NCBI GenBank assembly: GCA_910586645.1 | Contig: CAJUIS010000013.1 | Coordinates: 6,037 to 70,036 of the forward strand | Length of the DNA stretch: 64,000 bases | Direction of reading: 5' to 3' | From: an uncultured Lachnospiraceae bacterium | GTDB lineage: Bacteria > Bacillota > Clostridia > Lachnospirales > Lachnospiraceae | Part shown: in pieces, positions 36,277-45,652 of the stretch | How positions within the stretch are numbered: the stretch's first letter is position 1 | Layout of the letters: each line of letters begins with the position of its first letter | Notes under the pieces: model-generated | Seen by the model: only the letters and a program-made list of their open reading frames with translations | Told to the model about the DNA's origin: nothing | The model's database searches: none | Position numbers and translations under genes: made by a program

Positions 36277-38988
36277 ATGAGACTTAAAAGAAGAGTATCG
36301 TTGTTTTTGGCCGTAGCAATGGCTTTAAGCGCCATGGTGTCCAATGGTCTTTCGGCAAATGCCAAGGGGATCGCATCTTTGGAAGCAATGAGCGAAACGA
36401 GTATGACGCCGGAAGGACCGGAAATAACGCCGCAGGAGCCGGATCTTACGCCGGGAGAACCGGATGCGGATTCAGATGCGTCTCTTTTAGATCTGAAACT
36501 TTCTTATCAGGAAGAGAAGGATATGATTTCTCTGAGCTTTCAGGCAAGCGGCCATGCGTATGTAAAAATTTATGCAAATGGAAGAGTTCTTGAAGAGGAG
36601 TATACAGGAACGGTCTATGACTGTACAGACATTGAGGAAGGAAAGGATTATCTTTTTCTGGTTATGCCGTACGACAAAGAAAACAGGGCGGGCACAGGAA
36701 AACAGATTTCTTTTTCCGTTCCTTATAAAAAGGCAGTTCTGGAAGATATAGATGTGGATTATAATCTGGAGAAACAGGTGCTTATCGTTGACTGGACGGG
36801 AAGCGGCATTGCATATGCAGACGTCTATCAGGATGATATCCTGATTGGGAAGAAGATCCGGAATGAAAGGCTGATTCTGGAAATCAGCCTGGAAGCAAAG
36901 AGCAAGCATACATATAAAGTAATCCCGTACAATAAGATAGATGAAGCCGGTGCGGAAAAGACGTATCTGCTGGAAGTGGATGATTATGTGGCGCGGATTG
37001 ATCAGAGCCAGATCGAATATGTGGAAGCACTACGGCAGATCCAGATGAGCTGGGAGGATTCTTATACAAAGTATGTGGAAATCAGCCTGAATGATGAGGT
37101 GCTGGAAGAAAAGTACACAGGAAAAAGCTATGTGATTAACTGCGAGCTGCAGCCGGGGGCGTCTTACGTTGTTTCCATACTTCCGTATAATGAAAAGGAG
37201 GAAGCGGGAGAAGAAGAGGAAGACGACGTTTCTTTTGGATATTTTGATATTCCGGATGATTTTAAAGCGTCTCTTGTCAATGTTCCGGTGAAGAGCGGCA
37301 CAGGAGGCTATACGGGATTTTCAAGCCCTTCCGTGCAGCTTACGTGGCAGGCGCAGAACCGCGCCGTTTATGAAATTTACCGGGCTGAGGGCAAGGATGC
37401 AAGAGGCGCGTATCAATGGATTGCAAATGTCAAAGCGGGCGCAGACGGATTATATACTTATACGGATGAGAAAGCCGGATTTAGCAGTTATTATTATAAG
37501 GTGCGGCGGAAAATCGTTACGGATTCCTATGTGGAGCAGGAGCTTTATACGGCTCTGTCCGATGCAAAACGGGTGAATGTCACAGTTCCGAAACCAACGG
37601 TAAAGGCGCAGCTTGAAGGGAACGGGAAAATGGCATTGTCCATAAGTTCCAGAAGAGAATACGTTTCCGGATATGACATATACAGAAAATGCGGCAGAGG
37701 TTCTTATAAGTTTTTAACTACAATTACAGGTGACGCATATGTGGATAAGTCAATAGAATTCGGAAAAAATTACCATTATAAGGCGAAAGCTTATTATTAT
37801 GACGTACGTTCCGGAAAAAAGACATACGGAAAATATTCAAAGGCGGCAGGGGCAAAAAATACAGTAAGCGCAATACAGGCCGAGGCAGTGGCGATTTCAG
37901 CGGATACAGTGAAGCTTGCATGGACTCCGGCTGCAAATGCGTCGGAGTATGAGATCTACTATAAGTCCGGTCTGCAGGGAGACGCCTATGCGCTTTGGAC
38001 AAAAACGGACCGTCTGTCTGTGACGCGTAAATTAAAAAGCGGCGGAACTTACTATTTTATGGTAAAGGCGTGTCAGGAAACAGATGGAGGAAAAGCTTAT
38101 TTTTCCAGTGCCGAAGCAGTCGTTAAAATGGGATTTTCGGCTCCGGGCGGTTTAAATGTGAGTAAAACTGCTTATGATTTAAATAAAAAGACAGATACAC
38201 TGATACAGAAAGATACGCTGTCCTGGAACCGGGTATATGGAGCGAGCGGATACCGGGTGGAGGTGTATGATGAAACGACAAAAAAATACAGGCGGGTGGC
38301 AACCGTTAAGAGCGGAAGCAAGACTTCTTATACAGTGTCAAATGTTGTTGCGCCGGGCGCAAAACAATTGAAATACCGGATCAGCGCTTATGCAAAAGAG
38401 AAGGTAAAAAAAGGAGACACAATAACAATCACGCCGATGCTTGGAACGGTGCAGAATGTAACTGTGAAAAAATCAGGCTCGAAAGTTAAGATAAGCTGGA
38501 ATAAAGTTCGGGGAGCGGAACGTTATCAGGTATATCGTTCGAATGGGCGTACAATGCTTCTGGTCGCAGAAACAGCGTTTCTTTCCACTGCTGATCAGGG
38601 GTTGTGCGCGGATGTCCCCTATACATATTATGTGCAGGCAGTAAACAATACAAAAAAAATCAGCGGGGAAAAGAGCGAACCGGCAGAGTTTCGGATACGT
38701 CTTGGAGAAGTTTCCAATTTAAAAGCCGTAAATACGTCTGCAAAGACAGTTAAATTATCCTGGAAAGACAATAAAGAAGCGCAGAGTTACGATATCTATT
38801 ATAAAGATTCAGAGAGTAAGAAATATCAGAAGATTGACAGGGTTGCGGCAAAGAAAGGGGTTTATGTGCATACGGGCCGGACAGCCGGAACAACCTGTTA
38901 TTACAAAGTGGTGGCTGTTCAGATCAACAGCGCCGGCGTTCGGGCAGAATCTGAAGGGGCTTTGGCGAGTGTAAAAGTGAGCAAATAA
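36277..38988 (+). CDS. large secreted Fn3-repeat protein
   Basis: 903 aa from ATG 36277, chosen for AGGAGGAG (36261-36268) and because it begins a proper signal peptide (MRLKRRVSLFLAVAMALS...). After cleavage near residue 31 there is a Pro/Glu-rich linker (about 37-70). Three related beta units with a Y...N..VLEE.Y motif at about 75-330 follow, then at least five Fn3 domains from about 345 to 903. Typical strands are VKLSWKDNKEAQSYDIYYK and TYYFMVKACQ. No LPXTG, SLH or CW-binding module is visible, so attachment is unknown. It is likely exported and adhesive or scaffold-like. It may have its own promoter, as the gap to the previous gene is 55 bp. Confidence 0.8.
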   Translation: MRLKRRVSLFLAVAMALSAMVSNGLSANAKGIASLEAMSETSMTPEGPEITPQEPDLTPGEPDADSDASLLDLKLSYQEEKDMISLSFQASGHAYVKIYANGRVLEEEYTGTVYDCTDIEEGKDYLFLVMPYDKENRAGTGKQISFSVPYKKAVLEDIDVDYNLEKQVLIVDWTGSGIAYADVYQDDILIGKKIRNERLILEISLEAKSKHTYKVIPYNKIDEAGAEKTYLLEVDDYVARIDQSQIEYVEALRQIQMSWEDSYTKYVEISLNDEVLEEKYTGKSYVINCELQPGASYVVSILPYNEKEEAGEEEEDDVSFGYFDIPDDFKASLVNVPVKSGTGGYTGFSSPSVQLTWQAQNRAVYEIYRAEGKDARGAYQWIANVKAGADGLYTYTDEKAGFSSYYYKVRRKIVTDSYVEQELYTALSDAKRVNVTVPKPTVKAQLEGNGKMALSISSRREYVSGYDIYRKCGRGSYKFLTTITGDAYVDKSIEFGKNYHYKAKAYYYDVRSGKKTYGKYSKAAGAKNTVSAIQAEAVAISADTVKLAWTPAANASEYEIYYKSGLQGDAYALWTKTDRLSVTRKLKSGGTYYFMVKACQETDGGKAYFSSAEAVVKMGFSAPGGLNVSKTAYDLNKKTDTLIQKDTLSWNRVYGASGYRVEVYDETTKKYRRVATVKSGSKTSYTVSNVVAPGAKQLKYRISAYAKEKVKKGDTITITPMLGTVQNVTVKKSGSKVKISWNKVRGAERYQVYRSNGRTMLLVAETAFLSTADQGLCADVPYTYYVQAVNNTKKISGEKSEPAEFRIRLGEVSNLKAVNTSAKTVKLSWKDNKEAQSYDIYYKDSESKKYQKIDRVAAKKGVYVHTGRTAGTTCYYKVVAVQINSAGVRAESEGALASVKVSK

Positions 38989-39012
38989 TCTGCGGAAGGG
39001 GCAGGAGCCATT

Positions 39013-40110
39013 ATGAAAATAGAAGAATATGGACTGGAAAAATTAGCGGCTCCATTGCTTTTATGGTTTGCAGGCCATGCAAGGGCGCTGCCCTGGAGAG
39101 AAGACGTGACGCCTTACCGCGTATGGATATCTGAAATTATGCTGCAGCAGACGAGAGTGGAAGCCGTAAAGCCTTATTTTGAAAGGTTTGTCGAGGCTTT
39201 GCCGGACGTTGCGGCTTTAGCGGGCTGTAAAGAGGAACGTCTGTTAAAGCTCTGGGAAGGGCTTGGGTATTATAACCGTGTGCGGAATATGCAGACTGCG
39301 GCCAGATGCATTATGGAAGAGTATGGCGGCAGGATTCCCATGTATTATGAAGAACTGCTGAAATTAAAGGGAATCGGACATTATACGGCAGGAGCCATTG
39401 CTTCCATTGCATATGGGATGCCGGTTTCCGCAGTGGACGGGAATGTGCTTCGCGTAATTTCAAGAGCGGCGGGAGACGACAGGGATATCATGCAGCAGTC
39501 TGTCCGCGCGAATATGGAAAAACAATTAAACGAGGTAATTCCGGAAGGCCAGGCGGGCAATTTTAACCAGGCTCTTATGGAATTGGGAGCGACTGTCTGT
39601 CTGCCGAACGGAGAGCCAAAGTGTGAGGAATGTCCGTGGAAGGAGCTTTGCATTGCAAAAAGAGATAATTTGATTTGCCGCATTCCCGTAAAAAGCAAGC
39701 CGAAGAAACGTAAAACGGAAGAAAGAACAGTGCTTTTGATACGGGACGGAGATAAGGTTGCTCTGAAAAAGCGTCCGTCGAAAGGGCTTTTAGCGGGGAT
39801 GTATGAATTTTTGAATGTGGCAGGATATCTGGAAAGGGAAGATGTGATTTCCTGTGTAAAAGAAATGGGATTTACGCCGCTTAGAGTGGAACGGCTGACA
39901 GATGCAAAACATATCTTTTCTCATGTGGAATGGCATATGAGAGGATATATGATCCGGGTGGAGGCGCTTGATGACGCGGTGCGGGAAGGCCAGGAATTTT
40001 TATTTGCGGAAGCCGCTGATTTTAAAGAAAATTATCCTCTGCCGTCGGCATTTGCCGCATATGCGAAGCATTTAAATGTTTTTTCTGGGAAAAAGAGGGA
40101 GCCGGTGTAA
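39013..40110 (+). CDS. mutY: A/G-specific adenine glycosylase
   Basis: 365 aa. It removes adenine mispaired with 8-oxoguanine. The N-terminal glycosylase domain has PWREDVTPYRVWISEIMLQQTRVEAV in the expected place. The helix-hairpin-helix is LKGIGHYTAGAI and the catalytic Asp is in VDGNVLRV. The [4Fe-4S] cluster cysteines are in CLPNGEPKCEECPWKELC. The C-terminal third is the NUDIX-like 8-oxoG recognition domain (KHIFSHVEWHM). The length is standard. Its stop codon lies inside the terminator hairpin at 40100-40121. Confidence 0.94.
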   Translation: MKIEEYGLEKLAAPLLLWFAGHARALPWREDVTPYRVWISEIMLQQTRVEAVKPYFERFVEALPDVAALAGCKEERLLKLWEGLGYYNRVRNMQTAARCIMEEYGGRIPMYYEELLKLKGIGHYTAGAIASIAYGMPVSAVDGNVLRVISRAAGDDRDIMQQSVRANMEKQLNEVIPEGQAGNFNQALMELGATVCLPNGEPKCEECPWKELCIAKRDNLICRIPVKSKPKKRKTEERTVLLIRDGDKVALKKRPSKGLLAGMYEFLNVAGYLEREDVISCVKEMGFTPLRVERLTDAKHIFSHVEWHMRGYMIRVEALDDAVREGQEFLFAEAADFKENYPLPSAFAAYAKHLNVFSGKKREPV

Positions 40111-40124
40111 AAACACCGGCTTTT
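40100..40124 (+). terminator. mutY terminator overlapping the stop codon
   Basis: AGCCGGTGT (40100-40108) pairs perfectly with ACACCGGCT (40113-40121) around an AAAA loop, followed by TTTTC. The mutY TAA is at 40108-40110. Confidence 0.85.
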
Positions 40125-40260
40125 CATATGAAAAAGATTTTATAAAAAGTGAAGCAACTCACTATCTACCTGTAAGAATGTATATAGTATAAAATTATTT
40201 TGTGAAGCTGATATTTACATTATATGAGAAAATTGTAAACAATGTATGAATCTCTGTTTC

Positions 40261-40289
40261 TTGCATATAAAAAGAAAAATGTGTATAAT
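40261..40289 (+). promoter_or_regulatory. promoter of glf
   Basis: TTGCAT (40261-40266) and TATAAT (40284-40289) have an exact 17-bp spacer. The start codon of glf is 47 bp downstream. The rest of the 225-bp gap after mutY is AT-rich with no ORF. Confidence 0.7.
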
Positions 40290-40335
40290 GGAACGAGTTG
40301 CTGATTGTTTTAGGATTTGTTGGAGGGCGCTGCAT

Positions 40336-41481
40336 ATGTATGACAGTATTGTAATAGGAGCCGGAGCCGCGGGAAGCGTTGCGGCGCGGAGACTGGCGGA
40401 AGACGGCAAAAAAGTTCTTATTTTGGAGAAACGTTCTCATATCGGAGGAAATTGCTATGACAGGCCGGATGCGTTTGGAATTTATATCCATGAATACGGG
40501 CCGCATATTTTTCATACGAATGAGGAAGACGTATTCCGGTTTTTGTCTGAATTTACAGAGTGGAATTTTTTTGGACATGAGGTGGCGGCGAATGTGCATG
40601 GCAGGCTGATTCCAATTCCTTTCAACCTGAATACGCTGTATGAAGTGTATGACAAAGAGAAGGCAGAAGAGCTGGAGGAGATTCTGATTCGTGAATACGG
40701 AGAAGGAAGCCGCGTGCCGATTATGAAGCTGAAAGAAAATTCCAGTCCAAAAATCAGAGCGATTGCAGATTTTGTGTATGAGAATATATTTTTGCATTAT
40801 ACGATGAAGCAGTGGGGACAGACGCCGGAAGAAATCAGTGCGGAAGTGACAGGAAGGGTTCCGGTATTGATTTCCCATGATAACCGTTATTTCCAGGATA
40901 AGTATCAGGGGATGCCGAAAGAAGGCTATACGGCCATGTTTCAAAAAATGCTGGATCATCCGCGCCTTACGCTTAAACTTGGCGAAGACTGTAGAAAAAG
41001 GCTTTCCTTTTTGCCGGATAAAGTATTATTTGACGGAGCGGAATTTACAGGAGAGATTATTTATACCGGGGCGCTGGACGAGCTGTTTGACTGTGAGTAT
41101 GGGCGTCTGCCGTACCGTTCGCTGGATTTTCGGTTTGAGCATTTCAATGAAAAGAGTTTTCAGGGGAGAAGTGTGGTGAATTATACGGTGAGTGAGGAAT
41201 TTACAAGAATCACCGAGTTTAAATATCTGACGGGGCAGCAGGATGCGGAAGGGACGACGATTGTAAAGGAATATCCGTTTGCGTATACGGGAGCGGAAGG
41301 GGAAGTCCCTTATTATGCGATTTTAAATGAAGAAAATCAGGCGCTTTACCAGAGGTATGCAGAGAAAACGGAACCTTATAAGAATGTATATTTATTGGGA
41401 AGGCTTGCAGAATATAAGTATTACAATATAGACGCCATTGTAAAAAAAGCGCTCCAGTTGGCGGATACGATAAGGAGATAA
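40336..41481 (+). CDS. glf: UDP-galactopyranose mutase
   Basis: 381 aa from ATG 40336, with GGAGGG (40322-40327) 8 nt upstream. In-frame ATG 40246 lies before the -10 box and is rejected. The flavoenzyme converts UDP-galactopyranose to UDP-galactofuranose for surface glycans. FAD binding is shown by IVIGAGAAGSVAARRLA (about 6-22) and the EKRSHIGGNCYD motif. Family blocks YGPHIFHTN, IPIPFNLNTL and the late LGRLAEYKYYNID are intact. The next gene, a glycosyltransferase, starts 3 bp later, consistent with galactofuranose-containing polysaccharide or glycolipid synthesis. Confidence 0.94.
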   Translation: MYDSIVIGAGAAGSVAARRLAEDGKKVLILEKRSHIGGNCYDRPDAFGIYIHEYGPHIFHTNEEDVFRFLSEFTEWNFFGHEVAANVHGRLIPIPFNLNTLYEVYDKEKAEELEEILIREYGEGSRVPIMKLKENSSPKIRAIADFVYENIFLHYTMKQWGQTPEEISAEVTGRVPVLISHDNRYFQDKYQGMPKEGYTAMFQKMLDHPRLTLKLGEDCRKRLSFLPDKVLFDGAEFTGEIIYTGALDELFDCEYGRLPYRSLDFRFEHFNEKSFQGRSVVNYTVSEEFTRITEFKYLTGQQDAEGTTIVKEYPFAYTGAEGEVPYYAILNEENQALYQRYAEKTEPYKNVYLLGRLAEYKYYNIDAIVKKALQLADTIRR

Positions 41482-41484
41482 AAG

Positions 41485-42501
41485 ATGAAATTATTAACGA
41501 TTGCGATTCCAAGCTACAATTCAGAAGATTATCTGGAAAAGTGCGTAAAGTCACTGCTTCCCGGCGGTGAGGACGTTGAGATACTGATTGTGGATGACGG
41601 TTCTAAGGATATGACGCCGGAGATTGCCGACGCTTTTGAAAAAAAATACCCCGGCATTGTGCGGGCGATTCATCAGGAAAACGGAGGGCATGGAGCGGCC
41701 GTCAATACGGGCATTAAAAATGCGACGGGGCTTTTTTTCAAGGTTGTGGACAGCGACGACTGGGTGGATCTTGAGAGCTACCGTGCAATTCTTGAAAAAC
41801 TCCGGGAATTTGCGGGCGGCAGTGAAACGCTTGATATGCTGATCAGCAATTTCGTATATGAAAAGCAGGGTGTCAAACACAAAAGAGTGATGCGGTATAC
41901 CTCCATGCTGCCGCAGGATAAGCTGTTTGGCTGGGAAGATACGAAGCATTTCAGAAAAGGGCTGTACATTCTGATGCATTCGGTCATTTACCGCACAAAG
42001 CTGCTCAGGGACTGTGAGCTGGAACTGCCGCGTCATACGTTTTATGTGGACAATCTTTTTATTTACCAGCCATTGCCGTATGTAAAAAATATGTATTATC
42101 TGAACGTAGATTTTTACCGGTATTTTATTGGGAGAGAAGATCAGTCCGTCAATGAAAAGGTGATGATCAGCAGGATTGACCAGCAGATTAAAGTCAATAA
42201 GATTATGGTGGACGCATATGATTTATGGAAGATTCCGAACCGGAAACTTCGTAAATATATGTTTAATTATCTGGAAATCATAACGGTAATTTCCACCGTT
42301 ATGCTGATTCGTTCCGGGACAAAAGAAAATCTTGAGAAAAAAAGAGAGCTCTGGGGATATATCAAGCAGCAGGATCTGCGGCTGTTCCATCATCTCAGGA
42401 AAGGAATTATGGGGAGGACGATGAATCTGCCGGGACGCAGCGGCAGGAAGATTTCGATTGCAGCGTATAAGATTTCGCAGAAGGTGGTAGGATTTAATTA
42501 A
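41485..42501 (+). CDS. GT2-family glycosyltransferase
   Basis: 338 aa. The N-terminal GT-A domain shows TIAIPSYNSEDYLEKCVKSL, IVDDGSKD, the HQENGGHGAAVNTGI loop and the DSDDW metal-binding motif (about 90-94). It has no TM helices. The C-terminal 130 residues are basic and family-variable. The sugar donor cannot be read; UDP-Galf is possible because it is coupled to glf with a 3-bp gap. A terminator follows at 42535-42570. Confidence 0.85.
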   Translation: MKLLTIAIPSYNSEDYLEKCVKSLLPGGEDVEILIVDDGSKDMTPEIADAFEKKYPGIVRAIHQENGGHGAAVNTGIKNATGLFFKVVDSDDWVDLESYRAILEKLREFAGGSETLDMLISNFVYEKQGVKHKRVMRYTSMLPQDKLFGWEDTKHFRKGLYILMHSVIYRTKLLRDCELELPRHTFYVDNLFIYQPLPYVKNMYYLNVDFYRYFIGREDQSVNEKVMISRIDQQIKVNKIMVDAYDLWKIPNRKLRKYMFNYLEIITVISTVMLIRSGTKENLEKKRELWGYIKQQDLRLFHHLRKGIMGRTMNLPGRSGRKISIAAYKISQKVVGFN

Positions 42502-42534
42502 AATTAAAAAACATCTCTTAAATGGAGAAAGAAA

Positions 42535-42580
42535 AACCAGGGGGCCGTGCTGTGCGTTTGTCCCCTGGTTAAATTTTTTC
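42535..42580 (+). terminator. terminator of the glf-glycosyltransferase operon
   Basis: AACCAGGGG (42535-42543) pairs with CCCCTGGTT (42562-42570), followed by a six-T run at 42574-42579. Confidence 0.85.
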
Positions 42581-42610
42581 TTGACAATATACCCTATAGG
42601 GGTATATAAT
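42581..42610 (+). promoter_or_regulatory. csoR-copA promoter with embedded CsoR operator
   Basis: TTGACA (42581-42586) and TATAAT (42605-42610) are 18 bp apart. Between them ATACCCTATAGGGGTAT (42589-42605) is the classic CsoR palindrome (TACCC...GGGTA). Apo-CsoR would block polymerase here and Cu(I) would release it. Confidence 0.85.
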
Positions 42611-42641
42611 AAATACGGAGAAAAGAAACGGAGGGGCAGAT

Positions 42642-42947
42642 ATGGGAGAAGAACGGGAATGCTGTATGCATAAGACAAAAGAACGCTCAGAACAGGAATA
42701 TAAGGATCTGATTCACAGGTTAAACCGCATTGAAGGCCAGGTAAGAGGGATTAAGGGCATGGTGGAGCGGGATGCGTACTGTACGGACATTCTGATACAG
42801 GTGGCTGCGGCAAACGCGGCCTTAAAGAGTTTTAACCGCGTTCTTTTGGAAAATCATATTAAGACCTGTGTCACGCAGGATATCAGGGAAGGAAGAGAAG
42901 AGACGGTAAATGAACTTCTTGCCATATTGCAGAAATTAATGAAATAG
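42642..42947 (+). CDS. csoR: copper-sensing transcriptional repressor CsoR
   Basis: 101 aa. A small all-helical repressor that releases DNA on binding Cu(I). The Cu ligand triad is intact: C47 (AYCTDIL), H72 and C76 (ENHIKTC), with the family spacing of 25 and 4 residues. The motif HRLNRIEGQVRGI is the conserved first helix. An N-terminal extension of about 16 residues carries an extra CCMH. It is the first gene after a promoter containing a CsoR operator and precedes copA by 11 bp, so it controls itself and the copper exporter. Confidence 0.95.
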   Translation: MGEERECCMHKTKERSEQEYKDLIHRLNRIEGQVRGIKGMVERDAYCTDILIQVAAANAALKSFNRVLLENHIKTCVTQDIREGREETVNELLAILQKLMK

Positions 42948-42958
42948 AGGTGATTTGT

Positions 42959-45481
42959 TTGGAACAGTATACGGTAACCGGAATGAGCTGCGCGGCCTGC
43001 AGTGCGCGCGTGGAAAAAGCGGTGTCAAAAGTGCCGGGCGTTACGTCATGTTCTGTCAGCCTTCTGACAAATTCCATGGGCGTGGAAGGGGAGGTGCTTT
43101 CGGAAGAAGTTATAAAGGCAGTGGAAGACGCCGGTTATGGAGCGATGGCAAAGGACAAGGAAGGCGGCGCAGAAAAAAGGGCGGAAAGCTCTGATACAGA
43201 AGAACTGCTGAAAGATAAGGAAACGCCGTTATTGAAAAAACGGCTGTTTGCATCGGTTGGATTTCTGCTGGCTTTGATGTACCTTTCGATGGGGCATATG
43301 ATGTGGAACTGGCCTGTGCCGGAATTTCTGGCAAAGAACCTGATTGCGCAGGGGATCCTGCAGCTTCTTCTGACCGCTGCGGTTATGGTTGTCAATCAGA
43401 AGTTTTTTATCAGCGGATTTAAAAGCCTGTTTCACCTTGCTCCCAATATGGATACGCTTGTAGCGCTTGGTTCTGCAGCTTCTTTTGTATACAGTGTATA
43501 TGCGCTGTTTGCAATGACATACGCCCAGTTGGAAGGGGACGCGGGGCTTGTTATGTCCTATATGCATGAATTTTATTTTGAATCTGCAGCCATGATTTTA
43601 ACGCTGATTACAGTGGGAAAAATGCTGGAAGCCAGGTCAAAGGGAAAAACGACAGACGCACTGAAGAACCTGATTCGCCTTTCACCGAAAAAAGCGACTG
43701 TTTTAAGAGACGGAACAGAAAAGGAAATTGCGGCGGAACAGGTGAAAAAGGGCGATATTTTCCTGGTTCGTCCAGGAGAGAGCATTCCTGTGGACGGCAT
43801 TGTTTTAGAAGGAAACAGCGCAGTCAATGAATCGGCTCTGACAGGAGAGAGCATTCCTGTGGATAAGGCGCCGAAAGACAGCGTGTCTGCGGCAACGGTC
43901 AACAATTCCGGTTTTTTGAAATGCGAGGCGGTAAGAGTCGGGGAAGATACGGCGCTGTCGCAGATTATCCGTCTGGTCAGCGATGCGGCGGCGACGAAGG
44001 CGCCGATTGCGAAAGTGGCCGACAGGGTTTCCGGCGTTTTTGTTCCCATAGTAATCGGAATTTCTTTCATCACCCTGTTTGCCTGGATGCTTGCCGGCGA
44101 AAGTGTGGGATTTGCCCTTGCAAGAGGGATTTCCGTGCTGGTGATAAGCTGTCCGTGTGCGCTTGGCCTTGCAACGCCGGTGGCGATTATGGTTGGAAAC
44201 GGCGTGGGGGCAAAAAACGGAATAATGTTTAAGACAGCCGTATCTTTGGAAGAGACAGGAAAAACGCAGATTGCGGCTTTGGATAAGACGGGAACGGTTA
44301 CGACGGGAGAGCCGTCTGTTACGGATATCATTCCGGCAGAAGGAGTTACAAAAGAGAAACTGCTGCATGATGCGGCTTCTCTGGAGAAAAAAAGCGAGCA
44401 TCCTCTGGCTTCTGCCGTATTAAAATATGCTAAGGAACAGAAACAGACGCCGGAAGAAGTTACGGATTTTACTGCAGTGGCGGGAAACGGACTGGCCGGA
44501 ATGCGAAACGGGGTGCATCTTTGGGGCGGAAACGCAGTTTTTATCGGAACATATATTGACATACCGAAAGAAATGCAGAAAAAAGCGGATCGGCTTTCGG
44601 AAGAAGGGAAAACGCCGTTGTTTTTCGCGGAAGAAGGACGTTTTCTTGGAATTATTGCGGTGGCGGACGTTTTAAAAGAGGAAAGCAAAAGGGCGGTGGC
44701 GGAACTTAAGAATATGGGGATCCGCGTTGTCATGCTGACCGGGGACAACGAACGGACGGCAAAGGCCATCGGAAGCGCCGCAGGCGTGGATGAAGTAATT
44801 GCAGGGGTTATGCCTGACGGAAAAGAGAGAGTGATCCGTTCTCTGAAAAAACAGGGAAAAACCGTAATGGTAGGTGATGGGATTAACGACGCTCCGGCTC
44901 TTACAAGAGCGGACATTGGGATTGCCATCGGAGCGGGAACAGACATCGCAATTGACGCGGCGGATGTGGTTTTGATGAAGAGCAGGTTAAGCGACGTGCC
45001 CGCGGCTATCCGTTTAAGCAGGGCGGCGCTTAAAAATATTCACGAAAATCTTTTCTGGGCGTTTATTTATAATATGATAGGAATCCCTCTGGCCGCTGGA
45101 ATCTTTATTCCGGCATTTGGCTTAAAATTAAATCCGATGTTTGGGGCCGCGGCTATGAGCTTATCCAGTTTTTGCGTTGTAACCAATGCGCTTCGTTTAA
45201 ATTTACTGCAGATTCACAATGCAGGAAAAGATAAAAAAAGAAAACAGAAAAAGAAAAAGGAGGAACAGACAATGGAAAAAACAATGAAAATTGAAGGTAT
45301 GATGTGCGGCCACTGTGAGGCAAGGGTGAAAAAGACGTTAGAGTCCATCGAAGGCGTAAAAGAGGCAAGAGTGAGCCACAAGGACGGGACGGCAGTCGTT
45401 GTTTTAAACGAGGAGGTTTCAGGCGATACACTGAAGAAAGCGGTGGAAGATCAGGATTATAAAGTGGTTTCCATTCAGTAA
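42959..45481 (+). CDS. copA: Cu(+)-exporting P1B-type ATPase with C-terminal CopZ-like domain
   Basis: 840 aa if it starts at TTG 42959 (MEQYTVTGMSC), favoured by AGAGGTGAT just upstream; GTG 42950 would add three residues and overlap that site. It pumps Cu(I) out at the expense of ATP. Order: N-terminal HMA domain with MSCAACS, eight TM helices, the ion path SCPCALG (C398, C400), phosphorylated Asp D442 in DKTGT, VMLTGDN and GDGINDAP. After the last TM a lysine-rich linker (KKRKQKKKKEEQ) leads to a second HMA domain, MMCGHCEARVKK. That terminal domain has its own ribosome site and ATG 45272 in frame. It is the second gene of the csoR operon. Confidence 0.93.
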   Translation: MEQYTVTGMSCAACSARVEKAVSKVPGVTSCSVSLLTNSMGVEGEVLSEEVIKAVEDAGYGAMAKDKEGGAEKRAESSDTEELLKDKETPLLKKRLFASVGFLLALMYLSMGHMMWNWPVPEFLAKNLIAQGILQLLLTAAVMVVNQKFFISGFKSLFHLAPNMDTLVALGSAASFVYSVYALFAMTYAQLEGDAGLVMSYMHEFYFESAAMILTLITVGKMLEARSKGKTTDALKNLIRLSPKKATVLRDGTEKEIAAEQVKKGDIFLVRPGESIPVDGIVLEGNSAVNESALTGESIPVDKAPKDSVSAATVNNSGFLKCEAVRVGEDTALSQIIRLVSDAAATKAPIAKVADRVSGVFVPIVIGISFITLFAWMLAGESVGFALARGISVLVISCPCALGLATPVAIMVGNGVGAKNGIMFKTAVSLEETGKTQIAALDKTGTVTTGEPSVTDIIPAEGVTKEKLLHDAASLEKKSEHPLASAVLKYAKEQKQTPEEVTDFTAVAGNGLAGMRNGVHLWGGNAVFIGTYIDIPKEMQKKADRLSEEGKTPLFFAEEGRFLGIIAVADVLKEESKRAVAELKNMGIRVVMLTGDNERTAKAIGSAAGVDEVIAGVMPDGKERVIRSLKKQGKTVMVGDGINDAPALTRADIGIAIGAGTDIAIDAADVVLMKSRLSDVPAAIRLSRAALKNIHENLFWAFIYNMIGIPLAAGIFIPAFGLKLNPMFGAAAMSLSSFCVVTNALRLNLLQIHNAGKDKKRKQKKKKEEQTMEKTMKIEGMMCGHCEARVKKTLESIEGVKEARVSHKDGTAVVVLNEEVSGDTLKKAVEDQDYKVVSIQ
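45257..45274 (+). promoter_or_regulatory. internal ribosome site and start for a CopZ-like chaperone inside copA
   Basis: AAGGAGG (45257-45263) sits 8 nt before ATG 45272, which is in the copA frame. Initiation here would release a 69-aa protein with MMCGHCEA, the size and motif of a free CopZ copper chaperone. Whether it is used is not known. Confidence 0.5.
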
Positions 45482-45527
45482 ATTATAAAAATTTAAGAAA
45501 AATCAAAAAAAGTTCACGAACTCTATA

Positions 45528-45556
45528 TTGCTTTTAAGCCCTCTTAGACATATAAT
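45528..45556 (+). promoter_or_regulatory. promoter of ftsH
   Basis: TTGCTT (45528-45533) and TATAAT (45551-45556) are 17 bp apart, about 97 bp before the ftsH start, leaving a leader of about 90 nt. Confidence 0.65.
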
Positions 45557-45652
45557 AGACCGTAGCAGTTTACCGTCATAAGTCCGGTAGCTGTAAATAT
45601 GCGGTGCAGAGCTGCAATATGCAGGAACTGTATCTGCCGTACGGAGGAGATT

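Noticed and set aside
43573..44946. 457-aa open frame on the minus strand inside copA
   Set aside because: It is Ser/Pro/Thr-rich without domains, lies fully antisense to a clear P-type ATPase and has no ribosome site; it is a codon-bias shadow.
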